The notes: generated by a model from the sequence alone, not told the origin. Positions 1 through 8,377 are shown, counted from the stretch's first letter. The stretch: 64,000 bases of DNA from Bradyrhizobium algeriense (GCF_036924595.1 NZ_JAZHRV010000001.1:7963501-8027500); one strand, 5' to 3'. Translations and numbers: made by a program.

Positions 1-1
1 G

Positions 2-364
2 CAACGCGTGGCAGGCATCCGCGCCATCGACGCCAGCATGAGCGACTACATGGAAGCCTTCGCGTCGTCGGCCAGGAAGACCGAACTCGAGGTGATGTTC
101 ATCCGCGAGGCTCGCAAGCTTCTCGACGCGGGGGCCGACGTCATCGTGCCTACGGGAGGAATCCCGATGATGCTGTTTGGCAATGCACGTGGCGCCAATG
201 TCGATGGCGCACCGGTCGTCAACGGCGTGACAGTCGTGATCAAGGCAGCCGAGATGGCCGTGAAACTGCGCCGCCTGGGCGGGATGGGCGTCAGCCGGGT
301 CCCCCAGTCCGGCTTTGCCATGCCGGATGCCAAAACGCTGGACGAGTTCCTCAACCACGGCTGA
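2..364 (+). CDS. Asp/Glu (hydantoin) racemase-like protein, 5'-truncated
   Basis: The reading frame is open to the left window edge, so only about the last 120 residues are present. The text VIVPTGGIPMML followed by VDGAPVVNGV and an alternating 'VIKAAEMAVKLRRLGG' tail matches the C-terminal half of the aspartate/glutamate/hydantoin racemase superfamily, where PxGG and VDG loops lie near the active site and a conserved 'V.DG' segment precedes a final helix. These cytosolic enzymes racemise amino acids or hydantoins without a cofactor. The catalytic cysteines cannot be judged because the N-terminal half is missing. It lies next to an island boundary and may be island cargo. A GTG at position 8 is in frame but is internal to the fold. 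Confidence 0.7.
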   Translation, partial: QRVAGIRAIDASMSDYMEAFASSARKTELEVMFIREARKLLDAGADVIVPTGGIPMMLFGNARGANVDGAPVVNGVTVVIKAAEMAVKLRRLGGMGVSRVPQSGFAMPDAKTLDEFLNHG

Positions 365-747
365 ATCCTAGGACCTGTCGGCTTCGGAATTCAAGGGCCG
401 GCTGGACTTCGACGATGCGCAGGGCGAAGTGCTCAACGGGCCGCGTTGCTGCCTGTGGCACGCCAAATCATTCCCTAAGATCATCGGACTTTTTTGTCGG
501 CCCCCACCGGATTTTGATGGGACGTGGCTTGTCTGGAGCTACCCAACCTTCAATTCGGGACTCGCCCAATATCAATCACTCCAATAGCCACATCCGGACG
601 GTACCGTTTCGCCATGCGTATGCGTGGGCTTGAGCGGGACGAGAGTTCTTTGGATCATCCAGCAATGGGGGAAACCTGGCCCTGTCGGAAGTATCCATGC
701 GAGCTATCCGGAACGAAGTGATTCCGGGTTCGCAGATGATGACAGAA
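365..747. other. Intergenic stretch left of the tRNA-Arg fragment
   Basis: No convincing gene. One frame on the plus strand is open from 372 to 584, just after a stop, but has no ATG and no ribosome binding site, so it may be a decayed reading frame. No repeat or hairpin stands out. Confidence 0.4.
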
Positions 748-797
748 TGGCGCACCCGACACGATTCGAACGTGTGACCCTTGCCCTCGGAGGGCAG
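748..797 (-). other. 3' fragment of tRNA-Arg(CCG), probable att scar
   Basis: Read on the minus strand, this has a CCG anticodon loop (CTCCGAG), a perfect five-pair T arm with loop TTCGAAT, and an acceptor 3' strand CGGGTGC followed by G and an encoded CCA. The D arm and 5' acceptor strand that a full tRNA would need are absent upstream. A tRNA 3' half ending at CCA is the usual footprint of tyrosine-recombinase integration, so I read it as an att site or scar. Assignment to Arg rests on the CCG anticodon and the similarity of the acceptor to GCACCCG-type alphaproteobacterial tRNA-Arg. Confidence 0.65.
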
Positions 798-1205
798 CTC
801 TTCGTGCAAAGCGGGGCATTCGGTTGGATCGACATATCGGTCTCAGAAAGCGCCGTTAGCAGAAATTGGCGGTCCGCGCGAAATTTACCACGCCGTGATC
901 CCGCCGCGGCTGCATTGATGCGGCGGCTGTGTCGCTAGCAGGCCCGGTGTGATTTGCGACCGATGGCAGGACGATAGAAAACGTTTACCACCTGCTCGAA
1001 CCCGCTTGAGCTGGCTATCGGTTCCGGTACATACTGGCGGTACACACAGCCCACCGCGGCTGTCTGGAAACGCTGATTTTGCAGCGGTTTTCGAGGTCCA
1101 TGGGACCTTGGCAGAGAATCCCTCCCTCTCCGCCTTCCGCTATAGAGATCCCTCCTGAACTTGATCGCTTGCTTGCAGTGCCAGCGTGGTGGTGAAACTG
1201 CTGCG
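798..1205. other. Intergenic stretch between att scar and integrase
   Basis: No supported gene. The short frames here on both strands lack ribosome binding sites and recognisable motifs. It lies downstream of the integrase stop and may be island non-coding DNA. Confidence 0.4.
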
Positions 1206-2789
1206 TCACGCGGCCAATCGCCGTCGGTGCGCTCGTGAATCCTCGAGCTTCCGTCGTTCTGCATAGCAAGCCGCCAGAAGTGTTTTCACCCAGATCGCCA
1301 TACCCTCAGCTTTGAGATCGATTTTCTGCGAGCGGTTGTAGTGTTGTTCGGTCACCGACGCGAGCTGTTCGCGTTCGTCGATGCTGGAGTGTGCTGTCTT
1401 GTGTCCCAGGATAGCTGTTGCCGCGCCGCCCAATCTTCTGTCGTCAAGAAACGTTGTCACGGTTCTTCTAACGTCATGCAGTGTGAACGGTCGGATACCG
1501 TACTCCTTGAAAAGGTCAGGTCGCATCTTTCTCGGCTTCGGCTTTGGCCCTGGCTTTCCCTTTCGCGCCGGCTTTTGTCGAACCGTGTGATCGTAAACGC
1601 GGCCTTGGAGCCGATACATCAAGAGGTTAAGTGCGGCAGGAGTGACTCGATTGCGCACGTCTCGCCCGGGAAACATCCAAGAGGACTTTCCACCGGCTTC
1701 CCTATGAAACGTTGCCATTACCTTCAGCGCTGCTGGAGGGATCGGAAGTGAATGAGGTCGACCACCATCTCGGCCGCCTTTCATCTCCTCCGACGTCCAG
1801 TTTGCAATCTTCCACCCGCGCAGTTTTCGGTCGATTCTCGAAGCCTCGAAAAGTCGATCTAGCCGCAACTGGAGGAAAGCACCCGTTCTCTGTGCCGTCA
1901 GTGCAACTCCCCAAAGGGCTCCAATCGTGCCGGGATAGGTTTCGTGCTCGCCATCGGCCAAATTCCGGAATTTCTCCGCAATTACTAAGGCCCGCGCTAT
2001 CTCTTCAATCGTAGGGGCATGCGTGCGTTGCTTGGTCTTGTACTCGAACGACCACCTCGTCCACCATTCAGCCTGGACTTCATCGAGGCCCGAAGCCGTG
2101 GCTTGATACTTCCAAGCCCATGTCAACATTCGCTTTGACTGGGTTAGTGCTCGGTGTACTGCCGATGCAGCATGATTGAGATGTATTTCATCTCTTAATC
2201 GCTCAAGATCTCTAAGCCTTATCTCGCCAACAAGTTTGTCGTTGATGCACGAGAATTCCTTGAGTGTGAGGTAGTGCTCATACTGCTTGCGGTATTTTGG
2301 CTTTAGCCTCGGTAACTGATACGCAAGGAATTTTTGAGTGAGTGCTTTCCACGTCCATGTGGCGCCGGTGTCACCGATGCGCTTTCGGTAGGCTAGGAGA
2401 GAGGTCTCGTCCGCGAACTGATCCGCAATCTGGGCACTACCCCACGGATCCTTGTACTTGTGGCTGGTCTCCAAGTGCACAAGCGTCTCTACGAACTCTC
2501 GCAGATTGCGCTTGCGCTTTGCCGCCAAATGGGTCTGTTCGCTAAAATATCTAGCTGCGTCTAGATCGATGTCTGATGCCAACCCGAGCCGTAGCGTAAT
2601 CTCGCGGCGGCGAACGTACCAAACGACTTTGCCGGGCGTGATACGCAGCGTCAAACCAACCGTTTTCGTGTCTCGCCATTCAGAGATCTTGCCAATGATC
2701 CACTTACTGTTGCTGTAGGAAATCGCGCTTTGAACGTCATTGTCTGTCAAGGCCCGGGATTCTCGTTCGTAAATCGTCTTTGAGGACAT
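1206..2789 (-). CDS. Tyrosine recombinase/phage-type integrase
   Basis: About 527 residues. The C-terminal catalytic domain shows the tyrosine-recombinase signature: LHDVRRT (HxxR box) near residue 425, ILGHKT (second H box) and VTEQHYNRS with the nucleophilic Tyr. The N-terminal part carries the beta-rich 'KVVWYVRRREITLRLG' segment typical of integrases with a DUF4102-like arm-binding domain. It would insert or excise an island at a tRNA gene. A 44-bp tRNA-Gly 3' fragment lies about 150 bp upstream of its start, the usual position for the cognate att site. I chose ATG 2789, preceded by GGGAAG; a TTG nine codons upstream is also in frame. Base composition appears less GC-rich than the flanking chromosome. 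Confidence 0.9.
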   Translation of the reverse strand: MSSKTIYERESRALTDNDVQSAISYSNSKWIIGKISEWRDTKTVGLTLRITPGKVVWYVRRREITLRLGLASDIDLDAARYFSEQTHLAAKRKRNLREFVETLVHLETSHKYKDPWGSAQIADQFADETSLLAYRKRIGDTGATWTWKALTQKFLAYQLPRLKPKYRKQYEHYLTLKEFSCINDKLVGEIRLRDLERLRDEIHLNHAASAVHRALTQSKRMLTWAWKYQATASGLDEVQAEWWTRWSFEYKTKQRTHAPTIEEIARALVIAEKFRNLADGEHETYPGTIGALWGVALTAQRTGAFLQLRLDRLFEASRIDRKLRGWKIANWTSEEMKGGRDGGRPHSLPIPPAALKVMATFHREAGGKSSWMFPGRDVRNRVTPAALNLLMYRLQGRVYDHTVRQKPARKGKPGPKPKPRKMRPDLFKEYGIRPFTLHDVRRTVTTFLDDRRLGGAATAILGHKTAHSSIDEREQLASVTEQHYNRSQKIDLKAEGMAIWVKTLLAACYAERRKLEDSRAHRRRLAA

Positions 2790-2938
2790 CTTCCCGTCCG
2801 TACAACGTGCGTACAAAAACAGCTAAAAAGACCCTGCCGCAATCGAGCCTTTCAGGAAGTCCTATTCTGACAGGAATTCTTGCAAAATCAATAGGTTAAC
2901 AGATCGTGAATCATTCGGTTGGGTGGAGTAGATTCGTT

Positions 2939-2982
2939 TTCCCAAGCTGCATACGAGGGTTCGATTCCCTTCGCCCGCTCCA
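2939..2982 (+). other. attR-like 3' end of tRNA-Gly(CCC)
   Basis: The 44 bases from the anticodon loop (TTCCCAA) through the T arm to an encoded CCA match the 3' end of tRNA-Gly(CCC). The sequence immediately upstream does not supply the 5' half. This is the product expected at the distal end of an island integrated into an intact tRNA-Gly on the plus strand, with that intact copy to the left of the window. The same 44 bp occur at 3798-3841 with a single mismatch. Confidence 0.8.
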
Positions 2983-3075
2983 ATACTGTTCGCCGCGTGG
3001 GGCAGCTGGTTTCGCGACGGCGTGGGCCGTGGTCCGGGATCGACGGAACGGCCGGCTAGGGTCACGGCTGTGCGC

Positions 3076-3696
3076 TCACTGCCGCTTGACATAAACATAC
3101 TCGATGGCGAGGAACTCGCTGCCGCCTGGCGGCGTCCAGAATTGACGTACGACGTTGCGACGATCGCCCTCGACGATGATCTCGCGCCGTTGTTTCATGG
3201 CCTGTCCGACGAACTCCGTTCCCCAACCAGGGTGGGTAAACGCTTCGATGAATACCTCAATGATGCGGTCGCGATGCGCGCGCTCGGCGTCGAAGCTCGT
3301 TTCATACATCGTCCTGGGATAGCGCGTATCGAGACTCACATACTCATAGCGCCGATCGACATTGTTGAATGACAGGTAGGCATGGCGGGCGAATGGCTCC
3401 TGCTCGCTGCCTGGCGCCGGTTTCATGATCTCCTGAAGAAAGGCCTCGCCGATCAGCCGTCGCTCCGCAACCATGGGAGTCAAGGCAATAGGCTCTGCCC
3501 CCGGCCCAGGCCATACTCGCTGCTGCACACTCCAGTCGCCTTCCAGTGCGCGGATCAGGTCATACTCCGGACCAGGCACCATCACCCGAGCGATTGCAGA
3601 CGGCGCATTCTGCTCCGCCGCCGCCCTATCCGCACCACTGAGCATCGCTGCGACCGCGAGCACAACCGTTACCAGCAAGATCAGAGCGTTCCGCAT
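3076..3696 (-). CDS. DUF1579-like secreted protein
   Basis: About 206 residues, starting at ATG 3696 because a clear signal peptide begins there (MRNALILLVTVVLAVAA, then an AAAEQ cleavage region); an upstream extension would put 36 arginine-rich residues before it. The mature part has ALEGDWSVQQRVWPGPG near its start, an 'RRLIGEAFLQE' strand and a C-terminal 'REIIVEGDRRNVVRQF' strand, as in DUF1579 beta-barrel proteins that look like lipocalin-type binders. No function is known to me. It lies exactly between two direct copies of the tRNA-Gly 3' end, so it may be a small cargo module rather than core chromosome. Confidence 0.65.
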   Translation of the reverse strand: MRNALILLVTVVLAVAAMLSGADRAAAEQNAPSAIARVMVPGPEYDLIRALEGDWSVQQRVWPGPGAEPIALTPMVAERRLIGEAFLQEIMKPAPGSEQEPFARHAYLSFNNVDRRYEYVSLDTRYPRTMYETSFDAERAHRDRIIEVFIEAFTHPGWGTEFVGQAMKQRREIIVEGDRRNVVRQFWTPPGGSEFLAIEYVYVKRQ

Positions 3697-3767
3697 GCGG
3701 AATAAGTCGCCGTCGACAATGACGTTCCCATGGCGCACGATCCTTTTGGTGCGGCGACGACAGGCGT

Positions 3768-3841
3768 GCGCGCGTGGTTCCATGGTAGAACGGCAGGTTC
3801 CCAAGCTGCATACGAGGGTTCGATTTCCTTCGCCCGCTCCA
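3768..3841 (+). pseudogene. Degenerate tRNA-Gly(CCC)
   Basis: A full-length 74-nt tRNA shape can be drawn. Acceptor GCGCGCG faces CGCCCGC, with a C-C mismatch at pair 4:69. The D arm is GTTC/GAAC. The anticodon stem GCAGG/GCTGC has a G-G mismatch at 31:39 around loop TTCCCAA (anticodon CCC). The T arm has G-U at the normally invariant 53:61 pair. CCA is encoded. Two mismatches plus the lost 53-61 G-C pair suggest a decaying copy or an att scar that captured a foreign 5' half, although weak function cannot be excluded from sequence alone. Confidence 0.7.
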
Positions 3842-3873
3842 CTCCATGGTGCATCCCTATCCCTGCATCGGTT

Positions 3874-4109
3874 TCATCGCCTCGACCGTTGTCTGTTGCA
3901 GAACCGCGCCGCATCACCCGCCTGAATGCGGATGCCGAAGACGGGGTCGCGTAACTGCTGTTGCCGCGCCTCACACTGTGCCTGCGTTTCAACGCGCACT
4001 TTGCCGGCGGCCTGCACGGATCCGCCCGATGGGGACCGGTCGGCCCTCGTTTGCGCCTGTGCACCAATCGCAATGTAAGCGTGATTGCGACGATGAGTGC
4101 AGTCCGCAT
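3874..4109 (-). pseudogene. Possible decayed small secreted-protein gene
   Basis: On the minus strand a signal-peptide-like start (MRTALIVAITLTL) at 4109 continues, after a shift of frame near 4067, into GAQAQTRADRSPSGGSV and a Gln/Arg-rich tail ending at a stop at 3874. In the unshifted frame the continuation is strongly basic and unlike a protein. The reading suggests a small exported protein broken by an indel. No family is recognised, and it could equally be chance. Confidence 0.25.
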
Positions 4110-4365
4110 TTCAGCCCCCCGTGTTTCTACGGTTGAGAGCTCGCTCGACGGTAAATCGATGCGCTGACGAAGAACGCCGAAAGCTTCTTCGCTGCAGTGG
4201 CAGGACCTCCGACTTCGTTCCGCGCGAACAGGAAAGCAACAGTCTTGTCTGAAAAAGCTGGCCGCTCAGAAAATGGGCTCCCATTCTTTTTTGGAATCTG
4301 GCCTCCTTAATTGCCGGGAGTTCGTGTGATTCGCGAATTGATGACAGTCCACAATGGAGGCTGCC

Positions 4366-4734
4366 ATGAAAGCTTTCGGTCGCGTACTAACGATGTTCGG
4401 TATTCTCCTTCTGGCGTCCTTTCGTGCTGACGCTCACGATGCGTCGATGCCGCACCACGAGTGGTTCAACAGACAGGAAATGAACCCTGCCGCCCAACGC
4501 CGGCTCGGTGTTCCCTGGAAATCGTGTTGCGACAACGGCGATGTATTCAAAACACGCTTTCGCGTCGCAGACGACCATTCGGACCAGTGGCAATACCTCA
4601 AAGACGGCCAATGGAAAGTCATCCCACCCGACATCATCAAGTCTGAAGACACGCCAGATCATTTGCCCGTGCTGTTCATAAACAGGAGGACCGGCGACGA
4701 GCTCTGCTTCTTCTTGCCGAAGGGTGGATTGTGA
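4366..4734 (+). CDS. Small secreted protein of unknown function
   Basis: About 122 residues. ATG 4366 is preceded by GGAGG at ideal spacing, so the in-frame ATG four codons upstream is rejected. A signal peptide (MKAFGRVLTMFGILLLASFRADA) is followed by a histidine-rich start (HDASMPHHEWF), a paired cysteine segment (KSCCDNGD) and a further Cys near the end (ELCFFLP). The region 'KDGQWKVIPPDII' reads as a compact beta fold. The cysteines suggest a disulfide-stabilised periplasmic protein. I do not recognise a characterised family. It stands alone between the island edge and the tmRNA gene. Confidence 0.8.
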   Translation: MKAFGRVLTMFGILLLASFRADAHDASMPHHEWFNRQEMNPAAQRRLGVPWKSCCDNGDVFKTRFRVADDHSDQWQYLKDGQWKVIPPDIIKSEDTPDHLPVLFINRRTGDELCFFLPKGGL

Positions 4735-4809
4735 TGCTTTAGGCCTGTCGCCAGCTCGACTCGTCGACTACGGGCAACGGAAGCCTATCTTTCGCTTTCG
4801 ATCGCGCGT

Positions 4810-5140
4810 AGGGTCGCTTCGTCGCAAGACGATGGCGCTGAACCTTAGAGTGGACTGCGGGCAGACCCGGGGGCAGTACCCGGCGCCTCCACCTTAGCAG
4901 CTTGAGCTTAAAGGTCTCATCTCGGTGAGATCGATTCTGCCGAAAGGCCGAATCCCAGGGCTGCTAGGGCGGGGGCGAACCAGGATCGATGGTCGCAAAG
5001 AAGCTCTGAATTGTGCTCGGCATGATACCGCCGTTATCGGGTCAAAAACCTAAATGCAAACGATAACGTTGCATTGAACGAAGTGCGCCTCGCGGCGTAA
5101 CCTGTTCGGGGTTGGTCCACCTGGCAACAGAACGGCCATC
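4810..5140 (+). ncRNA. ssrA: Two-piece (circularly permuted) tmRNA
   Basis: The permuted alphaproteobacterial arrangement is visible. An acceptor piece ends at 4893 with the T-arm stem CCGGG/CCCGG (loop GGCAGTA) and the acceptor strand CGCCTCC-A-CC. An intervening loop of about 77 nt (4894-4970) follows, closed by AGCAGC/GCTGCT. Then the coding piece starts at 4971 with GGGGGCG. Pairing GGGGGCG with CGCCTCC leaves G3-U70, the alanine identity pair. Just after comes AGGATCGATGG, the tmRNA D-loop region. The tag frame is at 5056-5100 and a strong terminator follows. tmRNA rescues stalled ribosomes with SmpB. The 5' end of the acceptor piece is approximate. The genome reads ACCT at the 3' end, so the last A of CCA must be added enzymatically. 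Confidence 0.93.
5056..5100 (+). other. tmRNA proteolysis-tag reading frame
   Basis: Starting at the resume codon GCA, the frame reads ANDNVALNEVRLAA followed by TAA. The AND(N) start and the hydrophobic -LAA end are the hallmarks of ssrA tags, the latter being recognised by ClpXP. An in-frame reading here is independent support for the tmRNA call. Confidence 0.9.
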
Positions 5141-5176
5141 GCCGCGTCAGCCTTCGGGTTGGCGCGGCTTTTATTT
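5141..5176 (+). terminator. Rho-independent terminator of ssrA
   Basis: A 12-pair hairpin (GCCGCGTCAGCC, loop TTCG, GGTTGGCGCGGC, with G-U pairs) is followed by TTTTATTT. It directly ends the tmRNA coding piece. Confidence 0.9.
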
Positions 5177-5263
5177 GCGGCCCGGCCCGCTCCTCGCGCG
5201 TTGTCTTCAATTTCCGTCGCTGCCGTGTTAGGCATGAGGCGTGTCGCAAAAGAGGAGTGCGCG

Positions 5264-5824
5264 TTGACCCAGGCGATCACTTCCGCCGACACCTCCCGCA
5301 ACAATCTGCTGATGGTCGCCACCGGCGGCGTCATCTCCGGCATCCTTACGCCGCTGTTGCCAACGCTGATCGATCAGATCGTTGGCTTGCCCGGCCAGCT
5401 TCGCATTTCGCTGATCGCGGTGCCGTTCGCCGTGCTGGTCTTCATTCTGGTGCGGCGCTTCAGCGCCAATCCGCTTTGGGCGGCGGGGCTTGCCGCGATC
5501 ATCACCATGATCGCTTTTGTCTGCGCGGTGAACGCGGCGATCTTTATCGAGGGACAGACCGCGGGCGCGGCCACGGTCATGCGCTATCTGCTCGCCGGAT
5601 TGACCGGCGGCCTCGTCGGCACGGCATTGATGGCGCTCGGAATCGCGCTGCTGCCGGCGGGGCCGCGCAATGCCGCCGCATGGTGGCCGATGCTGATCAC
5701 GGGGACGCTCGCCGGTACGCTGCTGGCGCTCGACAATGCGCTCGGCCTCGACCGGACCTCGTTGCTCTATCCGGTCTGGCAGGCGGCGGTCGCGCTGCGG
5801 CTGGTGATGGTGCTGCGGTCGTGA
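5264..5824 (+). CDS. Multi-pass membrane protein of unknown function
   Basis: About 186 residues from TTG 5264, chosen because AGAGGAG (5251-5257) sits at the right distance. Longer in-frame starts run into the tmRNA terminator or add a charged leader. About five hydrophobic segments are visible (for example LRISLIAVPFAVLVFILV, AAGLAAIITMIAFVCAV, LAGLTGGLVGTALMALG). Glycine- and alanine-rich helices and no catalytic motif suggest a small inner-membrane protein. No family is recognised. The unusual TTG start could keep expression low. Confidence 0.7.
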   Translation: MTQAITSADTSRNNLLMVATGGVISGILTPLLPTLIDQIVGLPGQLRISLIAVPFAVLVFILVRRFSANPLWAAGLAAIITMIAFVCAVNAAIFIEGQTAGAATVMRYLLAGLTGGLVGTALMALGIALLPAGPRNAAAWWPMLITGTLAGTLLALDNALGLDRTSLLYPVWQAAVALRLVMVLRS

Positions 5825-5942
5825 CGGCCCCGAGCCACGTGCAGCCCCGTAGTTCTACCGCCCTGCATTAAAGCCTGCATTAAGGCTGCCTTAGCGCAGA
5901 TCCGCCTACGTTGACCGCTCCCTCATGCAGCGGAATCACAAC

Positions 5943-8018
5943 ATGCGGATCGGTCGACTCTTTGCGGTATCGATGCTCTCGGTGACGGTCCTGGCGGTCA
6001 TCCTTGGCGCCGGGGTTCTCGTCCCGCAATATCGTACCTTTGCCAGCAAGACCGAAGCGATCCAGGCGGTAGAGGCCTATGGCACGGTGCTTGCGGTTGG
6101 CCAGCAGGTTGCCGCCTACCGCGCGCCCTATGTCGGTCCGTTGTTTCAGGAAGGCGCCGCGACGCAGGCCCAGCTCGATGTGGCGGCGAAGGCCGTGCAG
6201 ACCGCAGATGCCGCGTTCGCAAAGGCGCGAACCGCCGTCGGCGCGCTCAGCGATGGCGCGGCGCTCGTCCAGGGCCTCAATCAGGCGGCGGTCAAACTGG
6301 CCGAGGTTCGCGCAGCGAGCGATCGCGCGATGGCCTTGCCAATGAGCGCGCGCGATCAGGCCGCGATCAAGGGCTTCCTTCCGGGCATTGCCGGGGTTGT
6401 CGGGATTCTCGAACCGCTGTTGAACCGCCTTGAAAATCAGGTCGCGATGGCGGACGCGTCGTTGACGGCGCTGCTAAATGTCGCCCGCACGTCGCAGGAT
6501 CTGCGGATCTCGGCCGGCGGCCGGGCTGCTACGGTGTCGCTTGCGATCAGCACCCGCCGTGCGCTGACGGCGGCTGAAATTTCCAGCATGGACCGCGCCC
6601 AGGGCCGCGTCGATCTCGACCGCGAACGGATCGAGGCCGGCGTGGATCAGATCGGCAGCCCGCCGCGTCTTGCGAAAGCGATGAACGACGCGATCGAGGC
6701 CTATTTCGGAAAGGCCGCGCCATGGCTTGAAAAGGAATTGGCGGCCGGACGCAACGATGGCAAATACACCATCGGCTCCGATCAACTCGCCAGCACGATC
6801 GTGCCGGCGGTGCAGGCCTTCTTCGCCGTGCGCGATGCCGCGTTGGCGGAAGCGGGAGAACGTGTGGGCGCCGCGCGCGACGCGGCCTTGACGATGCTGG
6901 CGCTGGCCGGCCTTGCCGTTATGGCGCTGCTCGGCGTGCTCGCCGGCGTCACCGTGATGCTGCGCCGGCGCGTGATCACGCCGCTGGCGACCTTGACCGG
7001 CGCGGTCGGCGATCTCGCCGCTGGCCGGCACGACGTCACGATCCCGACCGTCGAGCGTGCTGATGAAATCGGCGCGATGGCCGGCTCGCTGCAGGTTTTC
7101 AAGGACGCCCTGATCGCCAAGAAGGCTGCCGACGAGGCGGCCGCGGTGGAGGCCGACGCAAAGATCAGGCGCGGCCAGCGCGTCGACCGGATCACTGGCG
7201 ATTTCGAAGCGATGATCGGCCAGATTGTCGAGGTCGTGTCACAGGCCTCGACCGAGTTGGAAGCCTCCGCCGGCACGCTGACGGCGACCGCGGAGCGTTC
7301 GGAGGAGCTTGCCACCATGGTTGCGGCGGCATCCGAGGAAGCCTCCACCAATGTGCAGTCGGTCGCATCCGCCACCGAAGAGATGGCGTCGTCAGTCAAC
7401 GAGATCAGCCGGCAGGTCCAGGGCTCGGCGCGGATCGCCGGTGAAGCGGTGGAGCAGGCGCAGAAGACCAACGACCGCGTCGCCGAACTCGCCAAGGCGG
7501 CCGCCCGGATCGGCGACGTGGTGGAGCTGATCAACACCATTGCGGGCCAAACCAACCTGCTGGCGCTCAACGCCACCATCGAGGCGGCGCGGGCCGGCGA
7601 AGCCGGGCGCGGCTTTGCGGTGGTCGCGTCCGAGGTGAAGGCGCTGGCCGAACAGACGGCCAAAGCAACGGGCGAGATCAGCCAGCAGATATCGGGCATC
7701 CAGGCCGCGACGCAGGAATCGGTCGGCGCCATCAAGGAGATCGGCGATACCATCGGACGGATGTCGGAGATCGCCTCCACCATCGCGGCCGCCGTCGAGG
7801 AGCAGGGCGCGGCGACCCAGGAAATTTCCCGCAACGTGCAGCAGGCCGCGCACGGCACGCAGCAGGTTTCCTCCAACATCGCCGACGTGCAGCGTGGCGC
7901 CAGCGAGACCGGGTCCGCCTCGGCCCAGGTGCTTGGCGCGGCAAAGTCATTGTCCGGCGAAAGCGACCGGCTCAAGCGCGAGGTCGGCAAGTTCCTCAGC
8001 TCGGTGCGGGCGGCCTGA
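5943..8018 (+). CDS. Methyl-accepting chemotaxis protein
   Basis: About 691 residues from ATG 5943; an ATG six codons upstream is less likely because it would put charged residues before the membrane anchor. TM1 lies at about residues 7-27. A mostly helical periplasmic sensor domain of roughly 285 residues follows, then TM2 near 315-340 and a HAMP domain to about 395. The long cytoplasmic coiled coil has the conserved signalling tip [20 protein letters not shown] near 540-560, which contacts CheA and CheW. Methylation-type Glu/Gln pairs occur on both arms. No C-terminal CheR-binding pentapeptide is present. No che genes are nearby, so it is an orphan receptor; the ligand cannot be predicted. 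Confidence 0.95.
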   Translation: MRIGRLFAVSMLSVTVLAVILGAGVLVPQYRTFASKTEAIQAVEAYGTVLAVGQQVAAYRAPYVGPLFQEGAATQAQLDVAAKAVQTADAAFAKARTAVGALSDGAALVQGLNQAAVKLAEVRAASDRAMALPMSARDQAAIKGFLPGIAGVVGILEPLLNRLENQVAMADASLTALLNVARTSQDLRISAGGRAATVSLAISTRRALTAAEISSMDRAQGRVDLDRERIEAGVDQIGSPPRLAKAMNDAIEAYFGKAAPWLEKELAAGRNDGKYTIGSDQLASTIVPAVQAFFAVRDAALAEAGERVGAARDAALTMLALAGLAVMALLGVLAGVTVMLRRRVITPLATLTGAVGDLAAGRHDVTIPTVERADEIGAMAGSLQVFKDALIAKKAADEAAAVEADAKIRRGQRVDRITGDFEAMIGQIVEVVSQASTELEASAGTLTATAERSEELATMVAAASEEASTNVQSVASATEEMASSVNEISRQVQGSARIAGEAVEQAQKTNDRVAELAKAAARIGDVVELINTIAGQTNLLALNATIEAARAGEAGRGFAVVASEVKALAEQTAKATGEISQQISGIQAATQESVGAIKEIGDTIGRMSEIASTIAAAVEEQGAATQEISRNVQQAAHGTQQVSSNIADVQRGASETGSASAQVLGAAKSLSGESDRLKREVGKFLSSVRAA

Positions 8019-8046
8019 GCCGCCCCCATCGCAAAAGCGGACGCTG

Positions 8047-8367
8047 TTAGGGCGCGATCGTCAGCACCGCCTTCATGTTCGGATGGTACCGGCAGTAATA
8101 CTCGACGACGCCGGCCTTCTTCAGCACTGACGTCACGGTCCTCTTCGGCGGTATGTTGACGTCGAAGTCGCCATTGCGGGCGGTCGCGGTGTGGACGAAC
8201 ACGTCCGTGTTGATCCATTCGATGGTATCGCCAACCTTGGCCGAAACTTCGGCCGGCGCGAACACCAGGTCGGTCGTCGTAATCTGGATCGTCGCCGCCT
8301 GCGCCGGGACGGCCATGGCGCCGAACAGCAGGGCGGCCATGGCAAGTAGACAGCGTCCCGGACGCAT
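8047..8367 (-). CDS. Cupredoxin (amicyanin/plastocyanin-like)
   Basis: 106 residues with a signal peptide (through PAQA-A, about residue 24). The type 1 copper ligands are all visible: His59 (VFVHT), then Cys92, His95 and Met98 in YYCRYHPNM. This is a small blue-copper fold, probably a periplasmic electron carrier or copper-binding protein. The stop is 28 bp from the converging chemoreceptor gene. Upstream, 10 bp away, is the DUF4142 gene in the same direction, so the two are probably cotranscribed, with the ECF sigma gene upstream of both. Confidence 0.92.
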   Translation of the reverse strand: MRPGRCLLAMAALLFGAMAVPAQAATIQITTTDLVFAPAEVSAKVGDTIEWINTDVFVHTATARNGDFDVNIPPKRTVTSVLKKAGVVEYYCRYHPNMKAVLTIAP

Positions 8368-8377
8368 GGCGGGCTCC

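Noticed and set aside
3768..3841. Functional tRNA-Gly gene
   Set aside because: Two stem mismatches and the lost 53-61 G-C pair make a working tRNA doubtful, so it is listed as degenerate.
5159..5263. Longer start for the membrane gene after ssrA
   Set aside because: It lies inside the tmRNA terminator hairpin and adds an Ala/Arg leader; AGAGGAG supports TTG 5264.
6782..8218. 478-residue open frame on the minus strand
   Set aside because: It lies fully opposite the chemoreceptor and cupredoxin region, is Ser/Ala-rich without domains, and results from the high third-position GC of the real gene.
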